Assembly (NCBI RefSeq): GCF_020667895.1
Contig: NZ_JAFMPS010000006.1
Span: 18,398 to 82,397, forward strand
Length of the DNA stretch: 64,000 nucleotides
From: Alcanivorax sp. 1008
GTDB taxonomy: Bacteria > Pseudomonadota > Gammaproteobacteria > Pseudomonadales > Alcanivoracaceae
Reading direction: 5' to 3'
In this document: positions 1 to 8,520 of the stretch, in pieces
Layout of the letters: the number at the start of each line of letters is the position of its first letter
Numbering within the stretch: position 1 is the first letter of the stretch
Translations under genes and position numbers: made by a program
Notes under the pieces: generated by a model
Told to the model about the DNA's origin: nothing
Databases searched by the model: none
Seen by the model: only the letters and a program-made list of their open reading frames with translations

Positions 1-33
1 GTGATCGGCGCACCCTCTGTCCCCGGAGATGCC

Positions 34-375
34 ATGAGTGAGTTACCCAATTGCCCGAAATGTGGCAGCGAATACGCCTATGAAGATGGCGTCATGTTGG
101 TCTGTCCGGAATGCGCCCACGAGTGGTCGAAGGACACAGAGCTAGAGTCCCAGGATGATGCTCCGGTGATTAAGGATGCCAATGGCACGGTACTGGCTGA
201 CGGCGATACCGTCACCGTGATCAAGGATCTGAAACTGAAAGGTTCGTCCCTGGTTGTAAAGGTCGGCACCAAGGTAAAGAACATCCGCCTGGTTGACGGT
301 GATCACGACATCGATTGCAAGGTCGATGGCATCGGAGCCATGAAGCTGAAGTCCGAATTCGTCAAGAAGGTTTGA
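34..375 (+). CDS. yjdM: YjdM/PhnA-family zinc ribbon protein
   Basis: 113-aa protein. The N-terminal zinc ribbon has two CxxC pairs (Cys7/Cys10 and Cys24/Cys27), followed by the basic, Gly/Val-rich beta domain typical of YjdM (formerly PhnA). Family members are found near phosphonate genes but are not needed for phosphonate cleavage; the biochemical role is unsettled. The start at 34 is chosen because CGGAG lies 7 bases upstream and the family begins with MxxLPxCPKC. The frame is open to base 1 but the extra residues do not look like the family. It stands alone, convergent with the lipoprotein gene on the other strand. Confidence 0.88.
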   Translation: MSELPNCPKCGSEYAYEDGVMLVCPECAHEWSKDTELESQDDAPVIKDANGTVLADGDTVTVIKDLKLKGSSLVVKVGTKVKNIRLVDGDHDIDCKVDGIGAMKLKSEFVKKV

Positions 376-415
376 TGGCAGGGGCCATCGGCGCAGGGGC
401 TGGTAATCTGGCTCC

Positions 416-1060
416 TTACTCTCCCTGTTCCGCAATCCAGCGCAGAAACTCGCGGCGTTCTTCTGCTGTCGCATTACGCCAGCTTGCCTTGAGTAAATCG
501 CTATGGCTCAGCCCTTCTGCGGCGGGTGCCACCGAGTTATACAGCGGTGCAGGCTGTGCCGTTGGCACGCTTAGAAACCCCTGACTGAGCATCATGCCGC
601 TGGCTTCTGTGGGGCGGCGCTGGCCAGTGGACAGATCAACGCTGTAACCGCTGAACTGCTTTGCCATCTGCTTTGCCGCCTCAACATCCGCCGGCACATC
701 GAAAGCCAGACGGTGGCGCTCGCCTGCCTGACCGGTGACACGAAACAGCACCGGATCTGACTTGACCACGTCATGCTCGTTGTCCGACAGCTCGAACAGG
801 TTTTTGTAATAGGCAGTGATGCGGTAGTCACCGGGCTGTAATTGCAGGGTGCGATCGCCAAAACCGAATAGTTTGTTGATGCCTTCCAGTCGACGATCAT
901 TGATGGTGACGATTTCCAGTTCCACTGGCACGTCGATAAGTAGCAGCTGTTGAGGCGGCAGCTCGCTGCCCTCGTAAAGCTTGATCACCGGGCTTTGGGC
1001 GCAGGCGCTGAGCAGGGCGAACAGTGTGATTGCTGTTAGACGCATTGCAGTCAGGTGCAT
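416..1060 (-). CDS. DUF2057 (YccT-like) lipoprotein
   Basis: 214-aa envelope protein. A short hydrophobic signal ends in LLSAC with the lipobox Cys at residue 20, so it is predicted to be lipidated. The mature part has the beta-rich pattern of DUF2057 proteins (roughly residues 25-130, with the motif RxxxYYxNLFE), then a less conserved tail ending in a helical segment. Function in the family is poorly known; E. coli YccT affects curli. Start 1060 is preferred over the longer frame because GAGG sits 6 bases upstream. The stop at 416 lies 41 bases from the convergent yjdM. Confidence 0.75.
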   Translation of the reverse strand: MHLTAMRLTAITLFALLSACAQSPVIKLYEGSELPPQQLLLIDVPVELEIVTINDRRLEGINKLFGFGDRTLQLQPGDYRITAYYKNLFELSDNEHDVVKSDPVLFRVTGQAGERHRLAFDVPADVEAAKQMAKQFSGYSVDLSTGQRRPTEASGMMLSQGFLSVPTAQPAPLYNSVAPAAEGLSHSDLLKASWRNATAEERREFLRWIAEQGE

Positions 1061-1146
1061 GGCATACCTCGTTTGGCCGGGCAAATCAGGAGCGACAGCT
1101 TGGCCCGCTATGATGACATTTATGTGTCAGTGGCTGTTGGCTTGAT

Positions 1147-1434
1147 TTAGTAGGAGCCAGGGCGCAGACGGCGTATTTGCGTTTCAGACTCCTCCGCCGC
1201 TGCATCACAGGTCTGTTGACAGTCCTGCATTGTTTCAAATGGCACTGTGCCGTCACAGCCTCCCCAGATAAAGGCCTTGCAGGTGCCGCTTTGCGGGTCA
1301 AACCAGTAACGCTCAATGGCTGCTCGACAGCGTCCTGATTCGGGCTTTAGCTGGCATTGTTCAGGCAATCTTTCCTCGCTGGTCTGGCAGCCGGCCAGTG
1401 CCAGTAGTGCTGCTGCAAAAAACGCATAGCGCAT
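1147..1434 (-). CDS. Kunitz/BPTI-domain lipoprotein
   Basis: 95-aa predicted lipoprotein (signal residues 1-15, lipobox ALAGC with Cys16) whose mature part is one Kunitz/BPTI domain. All six cysteines of the fold are present: Cys27, 36, 52, 60, 72 and 76. Spacing matches bovine BPTI except for one residue fewer between the fourth and fifth Cys. The GGC motif (58-60), the aromatic RYWF core (42-45) and Phe66 are kept. The residue after the second Cys, the P1 position of the inhibitor loop, is Arg37 followed by Ala, as in inhibitors of trypsin-like proteases. A short acidic/basic tail follows. GAGGGTG upstream sets the ATG; 4 bases separate it from the upstream hydrolase gene, so the two are probably co-transcribed. 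Inhibitory activity is inferred. Confidence 0.85.
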   Translation of the reverse strand: MRYAFFAAALLALAGCQTSEERLPEQCQLKPESGRCRAAIERYWFDPQSGTCKAFIWGGCDGTVPFETMQDCQQTCDAAAEESETQIRRLRPGSY

Positions 1435-1438
1435 GGGG

Positions 1439-2080
1439 TCACCCTCGATGATCGCTGACAAATGGATTGCTGCGTCGCTCCTCGCCAAAGGTCGACATTG
1501 GACCATGGCCGGGGATAAAGGCAACGTCATCACCCAGCGGAAACAGTTTTTCCCGAATAGAGCTGACCAGCTCGGCATGGTTGCCGCGGGGAAAATCGCT
1601 GCGCCCGATGGAGCCGGCAAACAGTACGTCGCCAACCACAGCGAGGCGTGACTGCGGCTCAACAAACACCACATGACCGGGAGTGTGGCCCGGACAATGC
1701 AGCACATCCAGTTTGGTATTGCCAACGGTGACGGTATCGCCATGTTCCAGCCAGCGGGTCGGAACGAAGGTTTTTGCCGGTGGAAAACCAAACATTTGTG
1801 ACTGCTGTGGCAGCATGTCAATCCAGAAGCTGTCTTCCTTTTGCGGGCCTTCGATGGGCAAGCTGAGGCGTTCGGCCAAGTCTGCCACGGCACCGGCATG
1901 ATCAATATGCGCATGAGTGACCAGGATTTTCTCTACGGTGCCACCAATCTGCTGCAGGGCATCAACAATGCGCTCAATGTCGCCACCGGGATCGACCACC
2001 GCCAGATTGCCGGTTTGTTCGCATTGCAGTATCGAGCAGTTCTGCTCGAAAGCAGTCACCGGCAGGATTGCGTATTTCAT
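1439..2080 (-). CDS. MBL-fold hydrolase, glyoxalase II-like (YcbL type)
   Basis: 213-aa metallo-beta-lactamase-fold hydrolase. The metal-binding signature THxHxDH is complete (His56, His58, Asp60, His61), followed by the CPGHTPGH and IPGHGP histidines. Length and motifs match the YcbL/GloB-like group, single-domain proteins that hydrolyse thioesters such as S-lactoylglutathione; they lack the C-terminal HAGH domain of classical GloB. It lies 4 bases upstream of the Kunitz lipoprotein gene. Substrate is inferred from family only. Confidence 0.85.
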   Translation of the reverse strand: MKYAILPVTAFEQNCSILQCEQTGNLAVVDPGGDIERIVDALQQIGGTVEKILVTHAHIDHAGAVADLAERLSLPIEGPQKEDSFWIDMLPQQSQMFGFPPAKTFVPTRWLEHGDTVTVGNTKLDVLHCPGHTPGHVVFVEPQSRLAVVGDVLFAGSIGRSDFPRGNHAELVSSIREKLFPLGDDVAFIPGHGPMSTFGEERRSNPFVSDHRG

Positions 2081-2118
2081 TCACAGGTCCGCGTCATCAA
2101 ACGAGCCGGCAGTATAGC

Positions 2119-2143
2119 AAAAAGGCCCCTTGCGGGGCCTTTG
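2119..2143 (-). terminator. Rho-independent terminator after the P450 gene
   Basis: On the minus strand, 17-40 bases past the P450 stop, a GGCCCC/GGGGCC stem with a short loop is followed by TTTTT. It lies between the P450 and the MBL hydrolase gene and separates their transcripts. Confidence 0.75.
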
Positions 2144-2159
2144 CTGTATGCAACTGTTG

Positions 2160-3530
2160 TTACAGGCGTTCTATGGTTACTGGCAGGCCGTCTTTTGGCA
2201 TTGCCAGGGGCACCAGTTGATAAGGAGCTTCATAGCCCGGCCGCACTGATACCTTGTAAGTGCGCAGGAAGTGGAACAGGAAGATCTTTGACTGCAGTTC
2301 GGCGAAGTTCAGTCCAATGCACTTGTGATGGCCGCCACCGAAAGGCACCCATTGGTAGAAATGTTTCTTTTCTTCGGCGCGCTCAGGAGAGAAGCGCAGC
2401 GGATCAAAGGTGTAAGGGTTGCTCCAGTACTCCTCCATATAGTGAGTATGCAGCGGGACAATGCTGACCAGAGTATTTTTGGGGATTTTGTAGCCCTTAA
2501 ACTCGGTGTCTTCGATGGCGCGGCGTGGAATGGTCGGCAGCGGTGGATACATGCGCAGGGCTTCCTTGAATACCCAGGTGGCGCTGTCCATTTTGTCGAG
2601 GTCTTCGTAATCAAGATGTTCCTTACCCAGTGCATTGAACTCCGCGCGCAAGCGCTCTTGCCATTCCGGGTTTCTTGCCAGTGCGTGGATGATCGAGCTG
2701 AGCGTGCTGGTGGTGGTGTCGTGAGCAGCAAATAGCAGGAAGATCATGTGGTTCATGATGTCTTCATCGCTCAGTGTTAGCTCACCTTCCTCGTCCACTG
2801 CCCGGCATAGCTCAGAGAAAAAGTCAGTGCCATTGCCAGTTCGTTTTTGCGGAATCAGGTCGGTCATAAACTTTTCAAGAAAGCGTCGGCCTTTCATTCC
2901 CCGATACCAGATGGTGCCTGGGATTTCGACGCGCAGTACGGCCAGAGAGGCATCCACCTCCGCCACGAAGGCTTCGTTGACCTGCTGTGCTTCCGGGCCC
3001 ATTTTCAAGCCCAGGAATGTACCCGCGCCGACGTCCAGTAACAGCGATTTGATCGCTTCAAAGAAGCTGAACTCTTTGCCCTGCGGCCAGTTCTGGATGC
3101 CACTGGCGATATGCGGGTTCATGCTGGTCATGTAGCTGGTCAGGGCCGGCTTCTTGAAGGCCTGCTGCAGCAGGCGGCGATGAAGCTTGTGGTCGGTAAA
3201 GTCGCGCATCATCAGGCCGTTGGTAAACAGCTTTTCCAACATAGGGTTCCAAGCGGCTCGGCTGGAAAACACATGGGCCTGATCGCGCAGGACAAATTCG
3301 TTGGCTTCCGGGCCAAGCACGGTCAGGCCGCGCTGGAAGAAGATGCTGCCCTTGAACACCGGCCCGTATTCGGCGGCGCCCCGGTTCACCAGGCCTTGAA
3401 AGTCGCGCAGGAACTCGAAGGTCTGGCCGAACAGCGGCAGGCCGTACTTACCCGGAATGTGGTCGAGCTTGCGCTGCGGGAAACGGGGCAGGTGAGCGGC
3501 CTTCTGCTGGGCTGATTGCATGGTGTTCAC
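2160..3530 (-). CDS. cytochrome P450
   Basis: 456-aa soluble P450. Key motifs: I-helix AAHDTTTS near residue 270 (oxygen activation), ExxR at Glu323/Arg326, a PPLPTIPRR segment, and the haem ligand loop FGGGHHKCIG with Cys404. There is no N-terminal membrane anchor and no fused reductase or ferredoxin; no redox partner gene is adjacent. Overall it resembles the CYP51/CYP120/CYP26-like group more than the alkane hydroxylase CYP153, but the family cannot be fixed by eye. Likely substrates are sterol-, terpenoid- or fatty-acid-like. GTG at 3530 is taken as start because GAGGA lies 7 bases upstream; an ATG at 3521 is the alternative. Transcribed alone, with a clear terminator downstream. Confidence 0.9.
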   Translation of the reverse strand: MNTMQSAQQKAAHLPRFPQRKLDHIPGKYGLPLFGQTFEFLRDFQGLVNRGAAEYGPVFKGSIFFQRGLTVLGPEANEFVLRDQAHVFSSRAAWNPMLEKLFTNGLMMRDFTDHKLHRRLLQQAFKKPALTSYMTSMNPHIASGIQNWPQGKEFSFFEAIKSLLLDVGAGTFLGLKMGPEAQQVNEAFVAEVDASLAVLRVEIPGTIWYRGMKGRRFLEKFMTDLIPQKRTGNGTDFFSELCRAVDEEGELTLSDEDIMNHMIFLLFAAHDTTTSTLSSIIHALARNPEWQERLRAEFNALGKEHLDYEDLDKMDSATWVFKEALRMYPPLPTIPRRAIEDTEFKGYKIPKNTLVSIVPLHTHYMEEYWSNPYTFDPLRFSPERAEEKKHFYQWVPFGGGHHKCIGLNFAELQSKIFLFHFLRTYKVSVRPGYEAPYQLVPLAMPKDGLPVTIERL

Positions 3531-3662
3531 GGCGTGATCCTCGAGTGAATCTATTGGTATACACCGAATCTACTCCGCCCCATCAAGCAAGGCCATGACC
3601 TGTCAGTAACTGTCAAAGCAGACTGTCAGTCGCGGTCTGGCAGTGAATATGGGCCATAAGGA

Positions 3663-4568
3663 TTACAGAACCTGCTGGGCGCAGAGCTCCGGGATATGGT
3701 CCTCCGGCAGGCTGGTTTCGCAGCGCCATACGCCCGGCAGCCCGGTGGGCACCAGACGGAACCGATAGCCCTCCATGCCGGCGATGGCATTGCTGAATTC
3801 GTACAGGATGGCGCCATCGCTCTCCAGTCCGAAACGACGGAAGTTGGGGTCGCTGGAGCGGTGCGCCTCGGGCAAGCCAATCTGCTCATTGCTGGTAGCC
3901 GGCACCCCGTTTTGCTGAAAAAACCGGCTGATTTTTTTGCGCATGCCGCGGTCAGCCCGAACCCGGTCTGCCAGTATCTGGCGCACTTTTCCGGCGCGTT
4001 GCAGGAGCGGGTCCTGATGCTGTTTGAGCGCTTCCCGTACCGGTGTGGGAAGAGTGGGCAACGGACCTGTGGTCAGGGTCTTGGCAACTATCGGGTTGCT
4101 ACTGCGGCAGCTCGCCGGGCGCAGCTCCCGGGGCAGGGTGCCGCCCTCACAGCGCCAGCGTATGTCCCCCTGATCCAGCTTCTCCGGGATAAATATCATT
4201 GTGTGGCCACCCAGCTGAGCGGATTGGGCGGCAAATGTGACGGTGAGTAGAGAAGAGTTGCCAATGCGGATCTCTTCAATGATGTCATCGGCTTGCAGCA
4301 GGCTCTCATCCAGGCGCGCATCCAGCGCGCTGTTGGGCCAGAAGCCGGTGCGTTGGATGAATTCTCGCAGCGGCTGCTGAACGGCTTCGCTCCGCTGCAG
4401 GGCATGGGCCAGCTGGCGATCGCTGTGCCATTGACTGATCCAGTCACGCCCGGCGAACCAGTAAAAGGCTGCCAGCAGGATGCCAATAATGATGATGATT
4501 GCCAGAGTCAGCAGACTGGCGAGGCGAAATCTTTTCAGGCCAATTGTTGCCATAGCGGTTGCGTCCAT
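3663..4568 (-). CDS. membrane-anchored protein with two tandem pilin-like domains
   Basis: 301 aa. One N-terminal membrane helix (residues 18-38) is followed by two similar segments of about 90 residues (63-154 and 210-296). Each has an amphipathic helix with FxQxxG(F/V)P, a beta region, and a closing WRC...LP...P..C motif (Trp138-Cys140...Cys154; Trp281-Cys283...Cys296). This is the pattern of the globular part of type IV pilin subunits, where the C-terminal Cys pair forms the D-loop disulfide. There is no prepilin leader (no G/FTLIE motif), so it is not a normal processed pilin. It may be a periplasmic receptor or mimic interacting with pili or competence proteins. The start is uncertain (4568 or 4553). 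Divergent from the alpha/beta hydrolase gene. Confidence 0.6.
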   Translation of the reverse strand: MDATAMATIGLKRFRLASLLTLAIIIIIGILLAAFYWFAGRDWISQWHSDRQLAHALQRSEAVQQPLREFIQRTGFWPNSALDARLDESLLQADDIIEEIRIGNSSLLTVTFAAQSAQLGGHTMIFIPEKLDQGDIRWRCEGGTLPRELRPASCRSSNPIVAKTLTTGPLPTLPTPVREALKQHQDPLLQRAGKVRQILADRVRADRGMRKKISRFFQQNGVPATSNEQIGLPEAHRSSDPNFRRFGLESDGAILYEFSNAIAGMEGYRFRLVPTGLPGVWRCETSLPEDHIPELCAQQVL

Positions 4569-4618
4569 TCAGTCGCGCGGTTTTCAATCGGCCCGACCTT
4601 ACACCATGGGAAAGTTTC

Positions 4619-5521
4619 ATGACACTGACTTCCGGCACTGTCAGCAGCAATGGCATTGAGTTGTTTTATGATGCCCGAGGGCCGGAGACCGGCGAACCGA
4701 TTGTCTTCGTTATGGGGCTGTCGGCGCAGATGGTGTTCTGGCCAGAGCCTCTATTAGATCAGCTGGCGGATAGTGGCTATCGGGTAATTCGTTTCGATAA
4801 CCGCGATGTCGGTCTGTCCTCCAAGTTGCGTGCCCCGGCCAGTCATGGCCCGGCCGCAGCCGTGGCGCGTTACTTCGTTGGCATGCCGGTACGTGCTGCT
4901 TACAACCTGTATGACATGGTGGCTGACACCGTCGGCTTGCTGGATGCGTTGGAGATCGAGCGCGCCCATATGGTCGGTGCCTCCATGGGAGGCATGATCA
5001 GTCAGCTGATGAGCGCCACACGACCGGAGCGGGTGAGAAGCCTGACCTCTATTATGTCCAGCCCCAATACCCGCTGGCCCATCGCGCCACCGAAACCAGC
5101 GGCATTAAAGACTCTGGTTGGCCCAAACGTCAGAATTGAAAACGCCGATCAATTCGTCGCCTTTGGCAAGCAGATGATGCGCACCCTTGGTGGCTCATTG
5201 CAGACCAGTGACGCGCTGGCGGAACAGATGTTCCGCCAGAGCTGGGAGCGCGGACTGCACCCCCGTGGTGTGCGTCAGCAGTTTATGGCGGTGCTTTCTA
5301 CCGGCGCATTCCGTAATCAGCTGAAGAAAATTCGCGTGCCAGCCACTGTTATTCACGGTAGTGAGGACCCGTTGATCCGTCCCGCCAGTGGTCGCGAGTC
5401 GGCAAAGGCGATTCCCGGTGCGCGCTTTGAACTGATTCGTGGCATGGGCCATGACCTGCCCGACCAGGCCCTGCCACAAATCGCTTCCCTTATTGAGGAG
5501 ACGGCGCGTCGCGCGAGGTGA
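4619..5521 (+). CDS. alpha/beta hydrolase
   Basis: 300-aa alpha/beta hydrolase-fold enzyme. Visible: oxyanion-hole region VMGLSAQ (31-37), nucleophile elbow GASMGG with Ser122, an acid in SEDPLIRP and the catalytic His in GMGHDLP. Most like the esterase/methylesterase (RdmC-like) group; substrate unknown. The ATG at 4619 gives the family-like beginning; the frame extends to 4559 but would overlap the divergent gene. Its 3' end overlaps the end of the convergent sterol-desaturase-like gene by 32 bases. Confidence 0.85.
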   Translation: MTLTSGTVSSNGIELFYDARGPETGEPIVFVMGLSAQMVFWPEPLLDQLADSGYRVIRFDNRDVGLSSKLRAPASHGPAAAVARYFVGMPVRAAYNLYDMVADTVGLLDALEIERAHMVGASMGGMISQLMSATRPERVRSLTSIMSSPNTRWPIAPPKPAALKTLVGPNVRIENADQFVAFGKQMMRTLGGSLQTSDALAEQMFRQSWERGLHPRGVRQQFMAVLSTGAFRNQLKKIRVPATVIHGSEDPLIRPASGRESAKAIPGARFELIRGMGHDLPDQALPQIASLIEETARRAR

Positions 5522-6449
5522 CCGTTGCCGGTTCGCTGCGCTGCCACTCCGGCGGCATCCACAGATGCTTCAGGCGTGACAGCAGCGGACCTGACTGGGC
5601 CATATCCCGAAACATATCCTGATACTCGTGGGTCCACAGGTGAATCAGGTTGTTTGAGCGTGGCGGCCGGGTAATGCCGTACTCAATCTTGCCCTTGTCT
5701 TCCTCGCGGACAAAAGTGCCGAACATACGATCCCAGATAATCAGCACGCCGCCGTAGTTGGTATCGATGCAATCCGGATTCTTACCGTGATGAACTCGAT
5801 GATGGCTTGGCGTGTTGAAAACGAACTCAACGGCCGGGTGTAGCTTATCCACCAGCGTAGTGTGGACAAAGAACTGATAAACCAGCGACAGGGCATAGGC
5901 GACGCCGATCCACACCGGGTTCAGGCCGATCAGTGCCAGCGGCACATAGAACAGCCAGTTACCGTTAAAAATATTGGTGGCGTTCTGACGCATGGCGGTG
6001 GAAAAGTTCATCCGCTCGGAGGAGTGATGCACCACATGGCCGGCCCAGAACCAGCGCACCCGGTGGCCGGCGCGATGCATCCAGTAAAAGCAGAACTCCA
6101 CGCCGATAAAGGTTGCCAGTGCGGTCAGCCAGGTTAGCTCGATATCGAACAAACGGTGGTGGAAGGCAAAGGCAAACACCGGGAAGGCGATGATGCCGGC
6201 GAACAGTAATTCGGTTACCTGATAACCGGCGCCGAGCATGAAATTGCGAATGGCCTCGGCCACATTCATGCGGCTGGGGTCGTGGCGGATGCGACGATAT
6301 TCCCATACCGCAACGCCGACAAAGAACGGCGTGGCGATAACAAAAATCAGTTGGCGCAGGTCCAGTGCCAGCCACGGGGCAACCCGGTTCCACAGCTCAA
6401 GCAGCCCGCTCTGGGTCAGCATCTCCGTCATCATTTCGATCAAGTTCAT
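5490..6449 (-). CDS. sterol desaturase / fatty acid hydroxylase superfamily protein
   Basis: 319-aa integral membrane di-iron enzyme. Several hydrophobic helices alternate with the histidine clusters of the superfamily: HRAGHR, HVVHH and HRVHH, plus a terminal DTNYGGxLxxWDRxFGTF motif that is strongly conserved in the family. Such enzymes hydroxylate or desaturate sterols, fatty acids or carotenoids using oxygen. GGAG 6 bases before the ATG at 6449 defines the start. It is transcribed divergently from the AraC regulator at 6578, which may control it. Substrate cannot be assigned. Confidence 0.85.
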   Translation of the reverse strand: MNLIEMMTEMLTQSGLLELWNRVAPWLALDLRQLIFVIATPFFVGVAVWEYRRIRHDPSRMNVAEAIRNFMLGAGYQVTELLFAGIIAFPVFAFAFHHRLFDIELTWLTALATFIGVEFCFYWMHRAGHRVRWFWAGHVVHHSSERMNFSTAMRQNATNIFNGNWLFYVPLALIGLNPVWIGVAYALSLVYQFFVHTTLVDKLHPAVEFVFNTPSHHRVHHGKNPDCIDTNYGGVLIIWDRMFGTFVREEDKGKIEYGITRPPRSNNLIHLWTHEYQDMFRDMAQSGPLLSRLKHLWMPPEWQRSEPATVTSRDAPSPQ

Positions 6450-6577
6450 CGGTGTCTCCGACAATAAGCGCCGGGCAGGGCGCGATAACACCTATTCTGA
6501 CCAGCACGCCTGTGTCTTTATTGACGAAAAACGCCTATATTTTGACAATAGACGCCACCTGGTGGATGGGGATAGAT

Positions 6578-7585
6578 ATGGCGGCAATGATGCGGGTAAC
6601 CGGTGCCTGGACCGGGCTGTTGAGTGACTGGCTCGACCAGCGAGGTTTGCCGGCCATCGAACTGCGTGCCCGGCTGAGCCGCTGGGCGGCGGACGATATC
6701 GTGCCGTTGCCGGTGTGGAGTGACCTGCTATCCGCTGGCATGGCGCTAGCCAGCGATGAGCCAGCGCCGGAGCTGGCCATCGGCGCCATGGTGCAGCCAC
6801 GCCATGTTGGTGTGCTGGGCTATTTGGTGCTGGCCGCTGACACCCTTGGCGAAGCCATGCTCGCTTACCAGCGTTATGAAAAGCTGTTTTACGGGGTAGG
6901 TCTGGCGGAGCTGACGGGCTTGGGTGATCAGATCGAAATGCGCTGGGCAAAGCAGACCGCCGAGCTTGGACAGGACGGCGACGGGGTGGCCATCGCCGCC
7001 CTGATAACCTTTATGCGCAATCAGGTGCCGGATCCGCCGCCGCCAACCCTGGTCAGCTTTGCCCATCCGCTATCTGATTCTCGTCGCGCTGCCTACGAGC
7101 AGTTCTTCCAATGTCCGGTACAGGATAACGACAGCCATATCCGCGTGCGTTTCCCGCTGGGCTATTTGCAGATCCGTATGCCCCATGCGGACCCAGGGCT
7201 TAAAGCCCTGCTTGATCGTCAGGCTGAAGCGCTGTTGCGAGCCTTGCCCGGCTCCGATGATTTTGATCGTGCGTTGCAGCAGGTGTTGCTGCGCCTGTTA
7301 GCGGATGGTGAGGCGACGCTGGAGCGTGCCGCATCTGTTATGCATCTGGCGCCGCGCACATTACAACGCCGGCTGGCAAAGCATGGCCTTAGCTGGCAGC
7401 AGTGGCTGGATCGAAACCGCGAGCAATTGGCCCGTCAGTATTTGCAGGATCGCGGGCTGGGGTTAAGTGATATTGCCTTGCTGCTCGGCTTTTCCGAGCA
7501 GAGTGCGTTTAACCGCGCCTTCAGGCGATGGGTGGGTGTGTCGCCGGGGAGGTATCGGCGGGATGCGGGGGGCATTCATGCGTAA
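6578..7585 (+). CDS. AraC-family transcriptional regulator (Arabinose_bd type)
   Basis: 335 aa. N-terminal ligand-binding region of the Arabinose_bd (PF12625) type found in OruR- and VirF-like regulators, then two helix-turn-helix motifs at the C-terminus; the LGFSEQSAFNRAFRRWVG block followed by SPGRYR is the AraC signature. Start 6578 has GGGGAT 4 bases upstream. Divergent from the sterol-desaturase-like gene with 128 bases between starts, so that enzyme is the natural candidate target; this is inference. The effector is probably a small hydrophobic molecule, judging from the family. Confidence 0.85.
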   Translation: MAAMMRVTGAWTGLLSDWLDQRGLPAIELRARLSRWAADDIVPLPVWSDLLSAGMALASDEPAPELAIGAMVQPRHVGVLGYLVLAADTLGEAMLAYQRYEKLFYGVGLAELTGLGDQIEMRWAKQTAELGQDGDGVAIAALITFMRNQVPDPPPPTLVSFAHPLSDSRRAAYEQFFQCPVQDNDSHIRVRFPLGYLQIRMPHADPGLKALLDRQAEALLRALPGSDDFDRALQQVLLRLLADGEATLERAASVMHLAPRTLQRRLAKHGLSWQQWLDRNREQLARQYLQDRGLGLSDIALLLGFSEQSAFNRAFRRWVGVSPGRYRRDAGGIHA

Positions 7586-7614
7586 GCTGCGTCCAATTGA
7601 TCTGGCTTGTCAAA

Positions 7615-8433
7615 TTACTCCATGATACAAACATTCGAAACGCAAGAGTCTCTATAATAAAGACCACATAAAGTCGTACTAGTACCTGGGTTGGTTATCA
7701 GCCACTTTTGATACGCGTATTCACTTTTAAGGGTATCTAACACCTCTTCATCGACTGCCTGAATTGAATAAGCTTTGGCCTGAAAATTACAAAAATCTTC
7801 ATTTATATCTATATTAAATGTCCTGCAATCAGCGTAGCTCTGACAAGATTGCACGCTTGCATCTATCAGGTTATGAGCTTCGTTCTTTATTCGGCCCATT
7901 TCACTCCTAGGGTGAGGTTGTGAAGTCCCCGATGTTAAGTCAATTTTTACACTAACAATTGTATGATCTGTACGGAAGTAATTGGCACACGCCGCCTCAA
8001 AATATAAAGTAGCTCTATTCTCCTCAAAAACGATCTCGCCAGTTGTCTCTAGAGGTCGTACCTCCCCGCATGTTTCACAGCTCCAGCCTGGCTCCCTTGC
8101 GTTGAAAAATAAATTTCCATCTGGATCTATTTCTCCAAAAACTGATCCTGAAGTCCCAGTGTTTAGCTCGACAGCGTTTCCTGAAATGCCGAGAATTGCT
8201 TTACCGCCCCCTCCGCACGAATAGATAGACCGCCAATAACCAGAGTAATATTCATCATAGTGCTTGCTAAGCGGGTTAGGTAAAAAACCAAAACCTAGCA
8301 GAAGCCCAACAGGCTGCAAAATAATAGAAGCGCCACCATTCTGAATCGAATCGTTGCTCTCGCTTCCCCCGCCACAAGAAGCCAGATTTGTTGCTAAAAA
8401 AATGGTGAAAATAGTTATAAGTGGTTTTTTCAA
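7615..8433 (-). CDS. hypothetical cysteine-rich lipoprotein (array-1 distal gene)
   Basis: 272-aa predicted lipoprotein with signal peptide ending LASC followed by a GGGSES linker. The mature protein is cysteine-rich (including SCETCGE and several spaced Cys in the last 80 residues) with no family I recognise. Base composition is clearly AT-richer than the neighbours. A TTG start (8433) with AGGA upstream is favoured; the ATG at 8466 would place the start inside an attC-like remnant. It is the last gene of the cassette array, but its own downstream attC is absent or reduced to a few bases before the end of the AraC gene. Confidence 0.6.
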   Translation of the reverse strand: MKKPLITIFTIFLATNLASCGGGSESNDSIQNGGASIILQPVGLLLGFGFLPNPLSKHYDEYYSGYWRSIYSCGGGGKAILGISGNAVELNTGTSGSVFGEIDPDGNLFFNAREPGWSCETCGEVRPLETTGEIVFEENRATLYFEAACANYFRTDHTIVSVKIDLTSGTSQPHPRSEMGRIKNEAHNLIDASVQSCQSYADCRTFNIDINEDFCNFQAKAYSIQAVDEEVLDTLKSEYAYQKWLITNPGTSTTLCGLYYRDSCVSNVCIME

Positions 8434-8444
8434 AATTTTTCCTA

Positions 8445-8486
8445 GCCTACTTGGTCTTGCCCGCAAAAAGTGACGGCGGAAATTTA
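8445..8486 (-). other. half of an integron attC site, cut by IS3
   Basis: The stretch CAAAAAGTGACGGCGGAAAT matches the right arm of the intact attC sites at 11649 and 41210 (CAAAAgGTGACaGCGGAAATTTAT). The sequence breaks at the IS3 end. The outer core on the array side is degenerate (GCCTACT at 8445-8451). The other half continues beyond the element at 9599-9619. Confidence 0.6.
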
Positions 8487-8520
8487 TGATCTTCCCCTGA
8501 TAAAATGGACACGCTTCTTT

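Noticed and set aside
1841..2467. 208-codon plus-strand open frame across the MBL and P450 genes
   Set aside because: Antisense to both genes and across their terminator; no RBS or domain.
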